Below, piece after piece: positions 1-11,447 of a stretch of DNA of 64,000 bases (position 1 is the stretch's first letter; every line of letters starts with the position of its first letter). A program made the translations under genes and the position numbers. Source of the DNA: Chiua virens (taxonomy: Eukaryota; Basidiomycota; Agaricomycetes; Boletales; Boletaceae); NCBI GenBank assembly GCA_019787685.1, contig JAHNUO010000022.1:248001-312000 (forward strand). The letters are read 5' to 3'. The notes under the pieces were generated by a model. It did not search any database and had not been told where the DNA came from. It saw only the letters and a program-made list of their open reading frames with translations.

Positions 1-882
1 GAACTGAGAAGTGCAACAGTATCTTTGCATGTTTTGTGCAGAAAAGGATAACACATGGGTCAATTGGCTACCTCTCACACAATTCTCATACAACAGCAAG
101 AAACACACTGCCACTAAATTCTCACCATTCGAAATCACACATTCCTACGTCCCCAGGATGGGAATTATGCCACACTCTATGAAAAACCCGGCTGCTCAGA
201 ACTACATCACGGGTTTCTCCAAAGTTCTAGAACAAACCAAATCTAATATAGATAAAGCTGCGGAACATATGAAAAACATTGCAGATAAATCAAGATCAGA
301 ACCCCCCTCTTACTCCATTGGTGATAAGGTCTAGCTCTCAACTGCAAACCTAAAAATAAAACAACACCCCAAATTCACAGACAAGTGGATTGGACCCTAT
401 GACATAATATCCATGCACGGTCCAAATGCTTTAAAGCTTCGACTCCCACGCACTATGAGAATACACCCAGTTGTAAACATTTCTCAGGTCAAACCATATA
501 AAGAAAACCTTTCTGATCAGCCGCTCTATAAACCATGGCCTATTGTAATTGGAGATGACTGAGAAGAATAATTCGAAGCAGAATACATAGTCAATTCCCA
601 CATGAAAGGACAATGCTTAGAATATCTCATACACTGAAAAGGTTATGATGATGACGAAAGAACTTGGGAACCACTAAAGAATCTAAAGAATGCTTCAGAT
701 CTTATTTCTGATTTCCACGAAGCACATCCAGATGCCCCAAGAAAATTAAAAGTCACACAAACCAAATTTAACTGCATGTTTCGAACCTATGACGATAAAA
801 CCAAATCTGAAGATGAGGATAGTCTCCATTGTCTCAATTATGAAATAGATCATCCGGAGTCTGATCAACAGACAGGGGGTAG
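1..882 (+). pseudogene. Ty3-type retrotransposon pol 3' end: integrase C-terminus and chromodomain, with stops
   Basis: End of a Ty3/gypsy polyprotein entering from the left edge. The frame starting at 11 reads the integrase tail (NWLPLTQFSYNS near residue 20, then a GDKV-containing GPY/F-like region, KWIGPYDII). It continues past stops into a chromodomain (YLIH-stop-KGYDDDERTWEP, about 621-680). In-frame stops are TAG at 332, TGA at 560, TAA at 569 and TGA at 635. At 332 (GDKV-W) and 635 (LIH-W-KGY) the family expects tryptophan, so a G-to-A change explains them. The first bases read T-E-K in another frame, so a small indel lies near 15. The frame ends at a TAA (935) inside the adjoining LTR, after a purine tract (871-882). 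The element cannot make an active integrase. Confidence 0.9.
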
Positions 883-1342
883 TGTTACGATATCAACTTT
901 CCATCCCTTAACAGATTTCACTTTCAATCTATTCTAAAAGATAATGCCTCATGTTAAGGCTGTCCAAAGGATCATACCCTATTGGCTGCCACAATATCAC
1001 ACACTTATGCTTCTATCTATTCATTTCCCTTATCACTGACTTATCACAGCAGTGCAAGGCTATGCTCTTATCTATGACTCATATATATTCACACCTTATC
1101 ATCCAATAGGATACAGTATGCTTATCTACATAGTTCATACTCAGATGAGAACTCCGACATTCATGTAGTATATAAACCCCATGAATTTCAGCCAGAGAGC
1201 TCTAACAAAGTTCTCTTGGAGTTTTTGCCTCTTCACTGGACTGAACCCCCTCTTCACTCAACCACTACACTTTAACAGTCTAGTATTGTTGTAGGTTGTT
1301 TCAGTATGTGTCGGGGAATGCCTCACGAAAGTGAGCATAACA
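883..1342 (+). repeat. 3' LTR of the Ty3-type element
   Basis: A 460-bp segment starting TGTTACGATATC and ending GAGCATAACA, giving TGTTA...TAACA termini. It directly follows the purine-rich tract after the pol frame. A TATATAAA box lies at 1169-1176, as expected of an LTR promoter. The 5' LTR is off the window, so the target duplication cannot be tested; the 3' flank is AAGTG. Confidence 0.85.
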
Positions 1343-1374
1343 AAGTGCCATGGTGTTCACTGCAATGGGGGATG

Positions 1375-2182
1375 TTAGCCAGCGCAGAAAAAAAGAAACC
1401 ATTCAAGTGACTTACTCAGTGTCGATGTAGTGAGGTCAAATTGGCCCAGCCTGGCTAGCTCTTGGTCTTTGTTTGCCGCGTGGAACCTTTGGTATGAGTT
1501 CCAGGAGTTCGACAAGCACATCCACATGAATTGCTTCATGAAACGCTGGACAACCTGCTGAAAAGGCCACTCAACCTCCCTGGCCAGATCGCTGAACTCT
1601 TTGTAGATTTTTTGGAACCCTTCGTCCAGAATGCTGGTTACCTTAGCAGGCATGCGGCCAACTGCAAAGAGGCTCTTGTTGTCAAACGCTGGCATGTTGC
1701 CATCAGTTTCCCTACCAGATGTGATTGACGGGCCAGTCCAAACGTGGGGGGGGAGGTGAGGGAGTTTCTGGGTGCTCTGGTAAGAAGAGTGCGGTTGGAG
1801 TCATGACAAGGTCCATCATTGAGTGTGCAGTGCCTGTCGCGGGACCATGAGGGGTGTCCTCATTCAAGTCTTCATGGAATGACAGCAGCAAATCTCCTGA
1901 CTCCCCATCTAGCCTGCCATGCCCATCTATACACGGAGTTTCTGGAACCACCTCTGCGGCTTTCTCAGAGATGTCTGCTGCAGGTGTCTCTCTCAGGTCC
2001 ATCAATACAGGAGGTGAAGGAACTGAAAAACAATGATCAGACGGTTCACCACGAATTGGGTTGGACTTACCATGTGGGCAATATACAACTGGGTCCGCTG
2101 GGTCATCATCCGTGTGGGCTGATGAAGCCTCAGGTACAGGCGACGCAGCGGGGATGGAGTTCGTCGTGATCATGCACAGCTG
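1375..2182 (-). pseudogene. Remnant of a KDZ-companion-like gene, downstream part, split by hAT copy 1
   Basis: Minus-strand reading gives a Pro/Ser/Glu-rich stretch (about 2180-1720) and then a compact segment at 1695-1375 with the pattern DEGFQKIYKEFSDLA...FQQVVQRFMKQ...SWNSYQRFHAANK. It lines up by eye with the companion gene at 52004-56229 (EEGYKELEVILEQVA...TQQVAESWHKN...NYWNIYESYFKAYE). Both therefore look like the same lineage-specific basidiomycete family. The frame is broken near 1715 and has no intact start. The upstream part lies beyond the hAT insertion, at 5564-5918. Homology rests on pattern matching only; function unknown. Confidence 0.5.
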
Positions 2183-2190
2183 GTGGTGGT

Positions 2191-5100
2191 TGGTGATTCC
2201 GTGGCCCAGCCTGGAAGCCCTGAGCCAACCAAGCCGGGCCCCTAAAAGCCTGGTTGAGCCAGGCCGCATTAGGGGCTTGGTGGAGCTTGGAGCCCAGCTT
2301 GCTGTTTTGAGAAGCCATGAGCCGAGCCAAGCCAGGCCCCAGAAGCCCTTAAGCCGCGCAGAAGATTACGCGTTAAGCTCAGGTAGCAATGCAGCCAACT
2401 GAAGGTGACAACACAGCAAATACACTTGTACCTGGCGGCGAGGCTGGTCAAAAACGGACTCGAAAAGTCGTCAATGTTGATGCTGCTGTGTCCTCCGCCA
2501 AGTCTGACGCCGAGAGCCCACCCAAAAAGAAAAAAGGTAAGTTCGCAGCGACTCTGTACTAATTCCTCACAAATATTTTGTAGGGCTTCAGAAGGATCGT
2601 GCCTATGATGCCACTGGATCTGACGGCCTGCTCAAGGACGTCCAAGTCATTGAGTAGACGAGCCAACCAAGAGGGGACAGGCTGAATGTGCTCAAGACAT
2701 CGACGCACACTTCTCCACTCCATACCTTAACTCGGACAACAAGAAGGTTCAGGATTGCAACACTTGCAGGTGTGTTACCTTTTCTTTGGATTATCAAAAT
2801 TTCATTACCGTCTATGTACTAGCAAACAGCTCAAAAAGCGCGTCACTATCGTCGACCAAACGACTACATTGCGGCGTCATCAGCAAGCAGCCCACGAAAA
2901 AACATATCGGAAGTGGGCTGCTGACAATGGGTTCACGTCTATGCTACCCATGGACACCAAACGCCACCGAGATGAAGAAGCTCGTCAACGTGACACCACC
3001 TCGTCCGGCGCCATCAGTAGGCAACCTTCCCTCAACAGTCATCTTGTGCCGTCGAGCATGATTGTTCAGTATTCGGAGTCTGTGTTTTGCAATGCCGCTA
3101 TCGAGTGGCTCGTCGCGACAGACCAGGTGAGTGATCTCACCGACAGCAATCGACTTGCTAACAAATGATGCTAAAGCCTATCCATTGCATGGAACATCCG
3201 ACGTTCCAAAGATTACTCAACATTGTTTCACGCACTCCCAACAAGATCAAGGTGCCCGGTCACACTACAATGCGCGAGCTCATTATCAAGAAATTCAAGA
3301 TCGACTTCCTGTCACTCAAAAAAAGACTGTCGGTACATACATGTGCCCTTACACATTACTCAACTAACATAGTACAATAGGGCCAAAATGCTCAAGGACG
3401 AATCAACCTCACATGTGACGCATGGCAAGCCTCAAACTGCGACGGGTACTTTGCTGTCACCACGTCATGGATTGAAGAGAACGCGCCCCACATGTGGACG
3501 CTTCATACAGACCTTATTGCATTCATCCAACTCAACAACACACACAACAGGGTCCGTCTCAGGCAGGCACTGTATAAAGCTGTCAAACACCTGGGTATAA
3601 CTCATAGAGTGCGTGATCTGCTGCTTATACCTGTCTGCTCACATCTCCTCACCAACAAATTAGATTGGATATGTCACAAGTGACAATGCAACCAACAATG
3701 ACACGATGATGACAGAGTTCACGTGTCTTCTGACGTCTGAGACAGGTAAGCCCTTTGCTGGGGCAAAGCGACGATTACGGTGAGTCAGTCCTGATCATAA
3801 TGCCTGGCAACTACATATATTGACTGTTACATGCATCTATCACCACTGTATGGCCCACGTCATCAATCTTGCGACGCAGACGTTCCTTGCAACGTATAGC
3901 ACATCAAAACACTACAATCCCTCCTCACTGGATGCCGACATTGTTGTCTTGAGCAATGGTGAGGATTGGGACCCAATCGGCCTTGTTCATGCCATCTCTG
4001 TGAAGGTAGGTACTCTTACATGTAATTGGAGTTGCTAAGACACTGACAGGCATTCTCAGGCTCGTTCATCGGCACAGCGCAAAGAATTATTCAAGACAAT
4101 TCAGACATGCTCCCTCCCCTTGCAACTCATCCTTGATATGAAAGTATGATGGTCCTTGACATTCAACATGCTCAGTCGCACGCTCGAACTCAAAGAGGTA
4201 AGCATAATATCTGATGATGTTTGTGTGCTTACACTCCACTCGCTGATATTAATACAGGACGTCAATACTTTTGTTGAACAACTGGCATTCAAAGATTGCA
4301 GGAACAATCCAGAGAAGTGCCACAAAGTCCTGGGGCTCCAGTTATCGGAAGAGGAGTGGGACCAAGTCCGCCTCCTTCTAGCCCTTCTTGTGGTACGTCA
4401 TTATTATCTTTCCTTTCATCACACACTGATGTGATGCTGTTCACATTAGTTTGCCGAAAATGCTCAACACGCATTCTCAACAGAGCAGGGACCTACACTG
4501 CACACAGCCCTCCCGACCCTGGAGACGCTACACAAAGCATGGTCATCACACACAAAGAGCAAGAAGTTTACAAAATTCAGTGCTGCACTTGAAGCAGGGG
4601 TACAAAAAATCTTGCACTACTATGAGCGTACGGCGACATCCAACGCGCATATCATAGCAATGAGTAAGTGGTCTTGCAATATGTCATACCTATCTGATGC
4701 CTGCTTTCTTTCTCTAGTTCTTGATCCTCATCAAAAGCTTGACTACATCCATGCCAATTGGGGCAAACGGCTTGCGAATGAAGCAACGAAGCATGCTGAA
4801 TTAATTGTAAGTTTTTTTTTCTCAATCATGTTCTCCATTAACAAATCCAACAGTACAAGGAACATTATTATGTGATGTACAACTCTGACACCGATGCCCC
4901 ACAGCCCACGGACCACAAACATCGCATCACAACACACAACCCCAAACTTGACGCCCTTTTGGGGTCCGATATTGACAATGAGAGTGATGGCGAGGACGAG
5001 GATGCAATCGGCCGGAACTGGAGCAGCAAGCGTGGTGGCGATCCCACATGCCTGTGGCTACAAGGATTCCACGACTACCTCAACATGCGGGAACACCTTG

Positions 5101-5555
5101 GTGACACCACCATTGTGCAGTGGTGGGGAATGCATTCTGCACGATACCCAGTGTGGGGATCCCTGGTGCGGGACTTTCTCCCCATCATGGCCAGTTCTGT
5201 ATCGTTGGAACATGCATTTTCATCTGCAGGGATAACCATCAGCAAGTGCCACAACCATCTCAAGGCCGATGTCATGGAAGCCCTTCAATTCTTGAAGTGT
5301 AGCACAAGGTTGAGTGTCCTGGTGCAAGACTCAGAGGATCCTTTGCTCACTCACGAGGTGCATGGGAAGCAAGATTCTGGCAATGATGAGGAGGAGACTG
5401 AGGATGAGTGGGATGGTAATATTGAATAGCTTATTTTCGAGTCTATAGTACTACATTTTATCTTGTACTTAGCGTTTTGGTACTGCACCTTGTGTCAAGC
5501 CGTGGCTTAGGCCTAGGCTCGGGCTTTCGAGCCGGGCTGGGCTGCGGAATCACAA
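2191..5555 (+). mobile_element. hAT DNA transposon, copy 1 (3365 bp, perfect TSD)
   Basis: Termini are TGGTGATTC at 2191 and the inverted TTGTGATTC at 5555, followed inward by GGCCCAGCC-type subterminal sequence. The flanking 8-bp target duplication GTGGTGGT (2183-2190 and 5556-5563) is perfect and of the length typical of hAT. Relative to copy 2 (24988-28685) it lacks about 200 bp near the 5' end (after 2370) and about 100 bp near the 3' end. The copies differ elsewhere mostly by transitions. It inserted into the minus-strand gene remnant 1375-5918. Confidence 0.92.
2405..5429 (+). pseudogene. hAT transposase, copy 1 (BED finger, RNase H-like core, dimerisation domain)
   Basis: Multi-exon transposase. 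A BED-type zinc finger is seen at about 2755-2920 (CNTC, then TTTLRRHQQAAH across an intron). The RNase H-like core shows TCDAWQ with the first Asp at 3417-3419 and TSDNATNN with the second Asp at 3682-3684, then CMAHVINLATQ near 3850. The final exon 4872-5429 is open and holds the hAT C-terminal dimerisation motif: QWWGMHSARYPVWG, then SSVSLEHAFSSAGITISK. Exons fall in different frames separated by short introns. Loss of the 5' segment present in copy 2, and changes such as the loss of basic residues in ISKCHNH versus ISKRRNH in copy 2, suggest decay. Probably inactive. Confidence 0.85.
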
Positions 5556-5563
5556 GTGGTGGT

Positions 5564-5918
5564 ACCAGGGTGGCTGTAGGTATATCAGATATTTCTGTCG
5601 TTTGTCAGTGACTTTGCACGTAAAGTGTAGAGCAAAATTGTCTTACCAATTATCCCCGACTCGTGCTGCAGAAACAGTGCTTCTTGAGGAGCGCCAGTAA
5701 ACAAAACACTAGTGCATGCTACAGCAGTGGCTCTGGATAATTCAGCCAGTGATGGAGTGCCTCTGAATGGCTCAGCAGTTGTGTTTGACATGGTGTCGAG
5801 CAGTTTGATGCGTCACTTCTTAGCGACTTGCACTAGTCCTGAGTCGCAAGCAGTAGCCTTCAATTTGCTGTGTAAACGAGTAGGAGTCAGGATTGGAGGA
5901 GGTGACAGTATGTGACAG
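5564..5918 (-). pseudogene. Upstream part of the split minus-strand gene remnant
   Basis: Minus-strand reading from about 5918 gives short open stretches (for example 5791-5585) that run up to the hAT copy 1 target duplication. This is probably the 5' portion of the gene remnant continued at 2182-1375. No domain is recognised. The assignment rests on orientation and on the insertion between the two pieces. Confidence 0.3.
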
Positions 5919-6845
5919 CCCCCCCCAAGCTGCTCCTCCTGCCTCTCATCAACAGTAGTTGTGGTGTTGTTGGTCATCTGGCTGTGCATCTGCTCCCATT
6001 AGCCTGAACTTAGTCGCTGCGCTAATGCCTGGGACCTACATTTTTTTCTAACCGATGAGTCTGAAAGGAAGAAATCTCTTGCAGATTCAACCATCCTCAG
6101 AGCGAATCTTAAGCTGTTAATATAGTGCAGTGGTTAGCACCGATCCGTGTTAACTAAATGTGTAGCATGTGAAGATTGAGATGTCTAAGACGATCCAGAG
6201 TCTTGAAAGCATACTGAATAACAGCATCAGTGTGATCGATCACGCTGGTTGCTTGAATCGAAAGAATGCAAAGTAAAATGGTGGCAAGGCAGCTTAAGCT
6301 GTTAACATAGCAGTGGTTAGCACTGATCTGCATTACATAACTAAATGCATAGTGTGCAAAGATTGAGATGTCCAGGATGATCCAGAGTCTTGAAAGCATA
6401 CTGAATAACAGCATCAGTGTGATTGATTGCACTGGTTGCTTGAATCGAAGAGTGTGAAGCAAAACGGCGGCAAGGCGGCTTAGACTTGAACATTGAACAT
6501 GTTTACATAAGTACTAGTGGCGCAAAGCAAAAGTAATCATCACATAACTTATAGGTAAGTACCAGAACAGGCACAGTCACCCATACAGAGTTCGTTTGGG
6601 AGATCCAATGCTGAATCTCGAGAATATGGTGTATGGTATAATTAGATACTGGTGCACAACTAGTTCTTCTTTGTTCATCCCTTCACATTGTTGCAGTCCG
6701 TCAGCCGTCACACCGCAGCTAGTACTAGTAGTAACAACAATGTATGCAGTACTATGAAACCATGCTTGAAGGACAGGCAAGTCCTTGTGTGATAAAGTGA
6801 CTAAGATGACTAACAGACCTTTGACATGCATTTTCAGAGCATAAT
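5919..6845. other. Non-coding, low-information DNA around a tandem repeat
   Basis: Apart from the tandem repeat at 6108-6482, nothing is recognised here. Open frames on both strands (for example minus 7017-6577) lack family patterns. Confidence 0.4.
6108..6482. repeat. Two-unit tandem repeat, about 185 bp per unit
   Basis: Unit 1 (6108-6292) and unit 2 (6293-6482) both start CTTAAGCTGTTAA and both contain AGTCTTGAAAGCATACTGAA and CAGTGGTTAGCAC. Differences are mainly transitions and small indels. No coding content is recognised. Confidence 0.85.
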
Positions 6846-7511
6846 GTGATTTCAGCAGACTGGGGCCAGCAAGTACCCAACTGGAGCAAACGAACAGTAC
6901 TTGACCTGCTCTGTACAATGGCAGCAGAGAGCACCTACAACAAGGAGGAAACCTGGTATGATTTGTTTTTTGCACTTCCAGCTTTACTTTCATAAGGGCA
7001 TCTCCACCAGGATGCAAGTATTTTCACTGATGAGGATTTCTGACAGCCATTAACCACCGAATTTCACTCTGTGTTCTGTAACTCCCATCTGCAAGCACTT
7101 GTGTTATATGTGCCAACATTGTTGGCCTACTAAATCGTTGACGCCACATCACCATTATGTCGCATGGCATCGCATGCAGTCCATGTAGCCATCACCATTC
7201 CATGTCCAGCCACCATCTGCTCACTCAGCCTCTGCCTTGCATCCATCACACATGTGGACAATGTCCTCAGTGGCACTGTTTCTGTGAAAGACATCAGGTG
7301 GATCATTTGCAATGATGGGGCTGCCGCAGTTCTACTCATTGAGAAGAAAATGGAGGGCGCCATGGATGCAATTGTGGACATCATACCACAGGAATGTTCC
7401 ATGGTGAAGGAATTAGATGATCACCGGCATTCGCTGGTATATCGCCCTACCTCTGCCAAATATATGATCTGCGATGCCTTTCTTTGGACGCTTCTACAGG
7501 TGAGCCAGTGA
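6846..7511 (+). pseudogene. Unidentified coding-like stretch
   Basis: A plus-strand frame reads protein-like sequence (near 6866: DWGQQVPNWSKRTVLDLLC). It is interrupted by three stops before about 7136 and then continues as an open 115-codon stretch (7164-7511) ending at a possible splice donor (CAG|GTGAGC). The family is not recognised and the opposite strand is also partly open. It may be a degraded exon series of a lineage-specific or TE-borne gene. Confidence 0.25.
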
Positions 7512-7707
7512 GAGATCTTTACATCACACACATTCCACTCAGCCTGACCACCAGTAGTGTCATGGGCTTCAAACTTTGACAATACATCTAGGTACTAGAC
7601 TACTTATGTAATTAGCTATCCAAAAATTGACACGCCCTTGTGAATCAGAATGACGAAGGATTACAACACTACGCGGGGAGTCCTTAATTAGCTCGATATC
7701 CTAGATA

Positions 7708-9275
7708 CAGTGAGCAACAAAACTGTTGCAATGTCTGAATGCAATACAGTGCACGAAGTGCACTGCAAACACAAGAAAGAATCTGACCATGCTATAGTGA
7801 GATAAAATGTAGTATATACTCCTGGCTATAACATATCTCCCTAGGTCATGTGATTTGGATCAGTGGCTGTGAAGATAATTCCATTTTAAACCACTCTTGT
7901 CATTGCAACAGTTTTGTTGCTGATGTACTAGGGTATAGAAATTATATGTTACAATGAGATATTATACCAGCAATGTGTCATATGATGCATAAACAGTTCA
8001 ATATGATGTAAACACAGCCAAATATCATCACCTTTACCACATTTTTCATTATGAAATCCCTTTTCATTGATCAAACCAACCAAATCATTGCTTTCTTGAA
8101 ATTGGGTCAATCAACCTGCCAGAGTTTTGTTTTCACTGGCTTCAATCACTCTACCATGAGTCATATTCATATAGAACACTGTCACAATCTTTTCAAAGCC
8201 TCTGATGGGCACCCATTCATCATTTCTCCTACCAACATGTACTATACTGTGTGATTACTTGATACTGAAAAGGCTGGAAATGCTGTCCAGGTCACTAAAA
8301 CCCTTCAATGTGTAAAGAACCATCCTATACCCTCTCAAACTGTCTGCTGTCACTTGAAAAATGCTGGTATGAAAGCTGTGGCAAATCAAAAACATTCACT
8401 TCTCTCCAAGTATCATAGAAGAGGAAGACTGGATTTTGCTTTAAGCCATAGATTTGGACTGTGGAGGATTGGAAATATGTTATATGGTTATATGGGACCA
8501 GATGGTTGGAAATAGGCTTGGAAGAGGGCAGGGGAGGGCCTCAATGATAGGACTACACAGGGTATAGTCAAGTTTAGAGAAGGATTAGTGCTAATATGGG
8601 GTTGTGCAACTTGGAAAGAGGTTGGAGCACCTTGCAAAAGTGATGTTAAAGAGGATCCAGGATTGTCCTTTATATCATGAAGAGTTTTAATGACCTGGAC
8701 AGCATTTCCAGCCTTTCCAGTATCAAGTAATTACATAGTATAGTACATGTTGGTAGAAGAAATGATGAATGGGTGCATCAGAGGCTTTGAAAAGATTGTG
8801 ACAGTGTTCTATATGAATATGACTCATGGTAGAGTGATTGAAGCCAGTGAAAACAAAACTCTGGCAGGTTGATTGACCCAATTTCAAGAAAGCAATGATT
8901 TGGTTGGTTTGATCAATGAAAAGGGATTTCATAATGAAAAATGTGGTAAAGGTGATGATATTTGGCTGTGTTTACATCATATTGAACTGTTTATGCATCA
9001 TATGACACATTGCTGGTATAATATCTCATTGTAACATATAATTTCTATACCCTAGTACATCAGCAACAAAACTGTTGCAATGACAAGAGTGGTTTAAAAT
9101 GGAATTATCTTCACAGCCACTGATCCAAATCACATGACCTAGGGAGACATGTTATAGCCAGGAGTATATACTACATTTTATCTCACTATAGCATGGTCAG
9201 ATTCTTCCTTGTGTTTGCAGTGTGCTTCACACACTGTATCGTGTTCAGACATTGCAACAGTTTTGTTGTTTACTG
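7708..9275. mobile_element. Palindromic (fold-back) Tc1/mariner element with TA target duplication
   Basis: The ends CAGTGAGCAACAAAACTG (7708) and the inverted CAGTAAACAACAAAACTG (9275) are flanked by TA (7706-7707 and 9276-9277). The two arms (about 7708-8330 and 8655-9275) are inverted copies of each other over about 600 bp. Both contain the transposase N-terminus (8051-8254 plus, 8932-8723 minus, near-identical peptides). The centre (8260-8650) reads Tc1 transposase: AGNAVQVTKTLQ, KNAGMKAV, RGRLDFA. Stops (for example GTG-TGA-TTA at 8252, where Arg CGA is expected) show it is dead. Each arm also has an inverted internal copy of the terminal motif near 7900-7925 and 9058-9080. Confidence 0.88.
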
Positions 9276-9599
9276 TAGTAACCTCTATTACCATTCCCTG
9301 CCGATGATCTTGTTGTCAGGGTATAGTATTATTTAGCTTCTTTGTAGATTAGGCTTAGTGACTATATAATGACACAATTGTCGCAGCAAGATAACAATGG
9401 GATTGCAGATGCAGCAGAGTGGAGATAGGCTTACATTATGGATGCATCATTCACTTTGGATGCTTACTAGCCTACCGATGTATTGCTGATCGCATCCAGT
9501 TCATCTAAGTTGCTTTGGACGTGGCATAGAGGGACCGTGACCAAACAAAATTAGAGAGATGGCAAAGAATATACCAGAAATAGTAATTAGCTAGTACTA
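9276..9599. other. No gene recognised
   Basis: AT-rich sequence between the fold-back element and the next coding-like stretch; no repeat, gene or signal seen. Confidence 0.4.
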
Positions 9600-10330
9600 T
9601 TCAACAGTCCTGTCTCGCCTCAACTGTCTCACTACATCTTCCACAGGAACTGGCAGTGGCTCCAGGAGGAAGCTCTGCACTGCTCATAGCCGTTGCACCT
9701 CGTGAGGAGGCAGGGTGGCTATCTGAAACTCGGATACCAGACCACACAAGGCAGCCTCCAGGACCTCCTTTGTTTCCTCATCCATGTAACTAAGTGAGGT
9801 GTCAGTCAGTGTGGGCCATGAGGAACTATAAAATCGCTTACATTCCTACCAGCATTGTCATCCTGTGTATATCATAGTTGTGCACCATTACTCTATTGCG
9901 AGACCTAGCAGGAAAATGGAGGGTGATGATATACAGTTTGAGAGGCAGGGCGGCAGCATGCACCTCACAAATATTATGATAGATATTGAGTGTTGCATAT
10001 GAGTCATTGAAGTACACCTCCTCTGTCTCACAGTAGATATCACCATGAATGGTCACAACAGCACCATGCTCGAGACAAAAGGCCCTTGAGGGGAAACCCC
10101 AAGCCAGGTGCTCCAGCGGCTCACAGAGACAACACGAAACAGTTCAATAGCCTGGACAACAAAGCATACAAGCCCTAGCGAAAAGTATAGGGGAATAAAA
10201 CAGAACGCAGTCAGGGACTTGGTCTACCATGACACGGTGGTTACAAAGGACTTGGAGGAGAAACTGCAATGGAGGGCTGACTATAAAGAAAGAAATATAT
10301 TACAATCACATACTAGTATTTGGTCGGGAC
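9600..10330 (-). pseudogene. Unidentified minus-strand gene remnant
   Basis: From about 10250 to 9838 the minus strand reads a protein-like stretch that includes EHLAWGFPSRAFCLEHGAVV and DIYCETEEVYFNDSYATLNI. One internal TGA near 10147 interrupts it. A second open piece (about 9790-9605) reads DEETKEVLEAALCGLVSEF. A possible intron separates the two. The composition looks coding rather than random, but I recognise no family. Nearby elements suggest it could be TE-borne. Confidence 0.35.
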
Positions 10331-10672
10331 AACGCAGATTGGGGAATAAAAAAAGGCATGTGCATGAAGGAACCTGGTAACTAAGAAATCAGGAAAATAG
10401 AAGGCCTGGGGGAGGATAATGATACAGATGGATACATGGGAGAAAAGAAGGGCCCAGAACAAGAATTAGAGGCTGGATGCATAACAAGAACACTCAATCA
10501 CCTACGCATGTGGATGGTCCATCCAAGACTCGGGAGAAAGTCTTAAAGGAACACACAGTGACCTCCAAATCAGTCTGATTCATTGTAGTACATAAATTAT
10601 CTGATGTCATTGTGTACAGAGACCAACTGGAAGATGAACGAGTAACGAATCACAACTGACACATGCCACATC
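10331..10672. other. No gene recognised
   Basis: Intergenic sequence up to the LTR at 10673; no repeat or signal seen. Confidence 0.4.
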
Positions 10673-11258
10673 TGTTAAGACCATGCAACTCAGAGGTAGC
10701 CAACTCTGGATCTCCGGAGTTGTAGCGTCAGATGGGACTTGGCTTCACCGTATGTGGTGCGCCCTTGTCACAGTCTGTCCCTATATTTCAGATGTGCGGA
10801 GAATGGAGGTAGATATATGACTCAACACATAAAGTGGAGTCAAGTGGAGTGAAGGCCATCAAGGACTTCTTGGAGTGTTTGGAGTGAGTCATACAAATAA
10901 ACTAATATTCAGACTGAAGTTACAATCAAAGTAACTACGGTTTATATACTCAGAGGAAATATAATGATTAGTCATGGAGCAAGGAGATGAGTAATATGGA
11001 GAAATGGAGAATGACTAATTCTGAGTAAGATGGGAGATTGGGAAACTACATAGCTGGAGGTAAGTCAGGTACTGAGAAAGCTGGAGCTGTGCTCATAAGT
11101 GAGACACAGGTTATGTACTAAAACAAAAGAGGAAGCATGTATACATAAAAGAGGTCTGGGGTTGTGGAGTTGCATCCTGAGGGAGATCGACCCGGAGTTA
11201 TCGTCTAAGAGATACAGTGTTATATCCGGAGGAACAGAGAATGAAGTGGTATATGACA
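10673..11258 (-). repeat. LTR A of the gag/antisense-gene element, inverted relative to LTRs B and C
   Basis: 586 bp starting TGTTAAGACC and ending ATATGACA, the reverse complement of the LTR form at 12424 and 16073. The neighbouring sequence (11259 on) matches the reverse complement of the region upstream of LTR C, including its purine tract. It is therefore the downstream LTR of a minus-oriented, truncated element copy (10673-12423). Confidence 0.85.
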
Positions 11259-11447
11259 GTATCCCCCTTTTAGGCCTGAACCCTTCAAGGCCTTTAGCAA
11301 GGAACAATAGTCAAGTGGAGTCAAAGCACAAACAAAGCGCGAGTGGAGGTGATGGATGTGCAGAGTTTGAATTCAGAGTGTGGGTGACGTGCTATGTATA
11401 TAAGTCTGGCGGATGGCTGTTTCATTCTTTAACCATTAATTCCAACC

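Noticed and set aside
2061..2402. 113-codon plus-strand frame at the hAT 5' end
   Set aside because: It crosses the target duplication and the terminal repeat of hAT copy 1 and has no homology pattern.
8051..8932. Two genes encoding the same 67-residue peptide on opposite strands
   Set aside because: They are the arms of one palindromic Tc1 element and are interrupted by stops.
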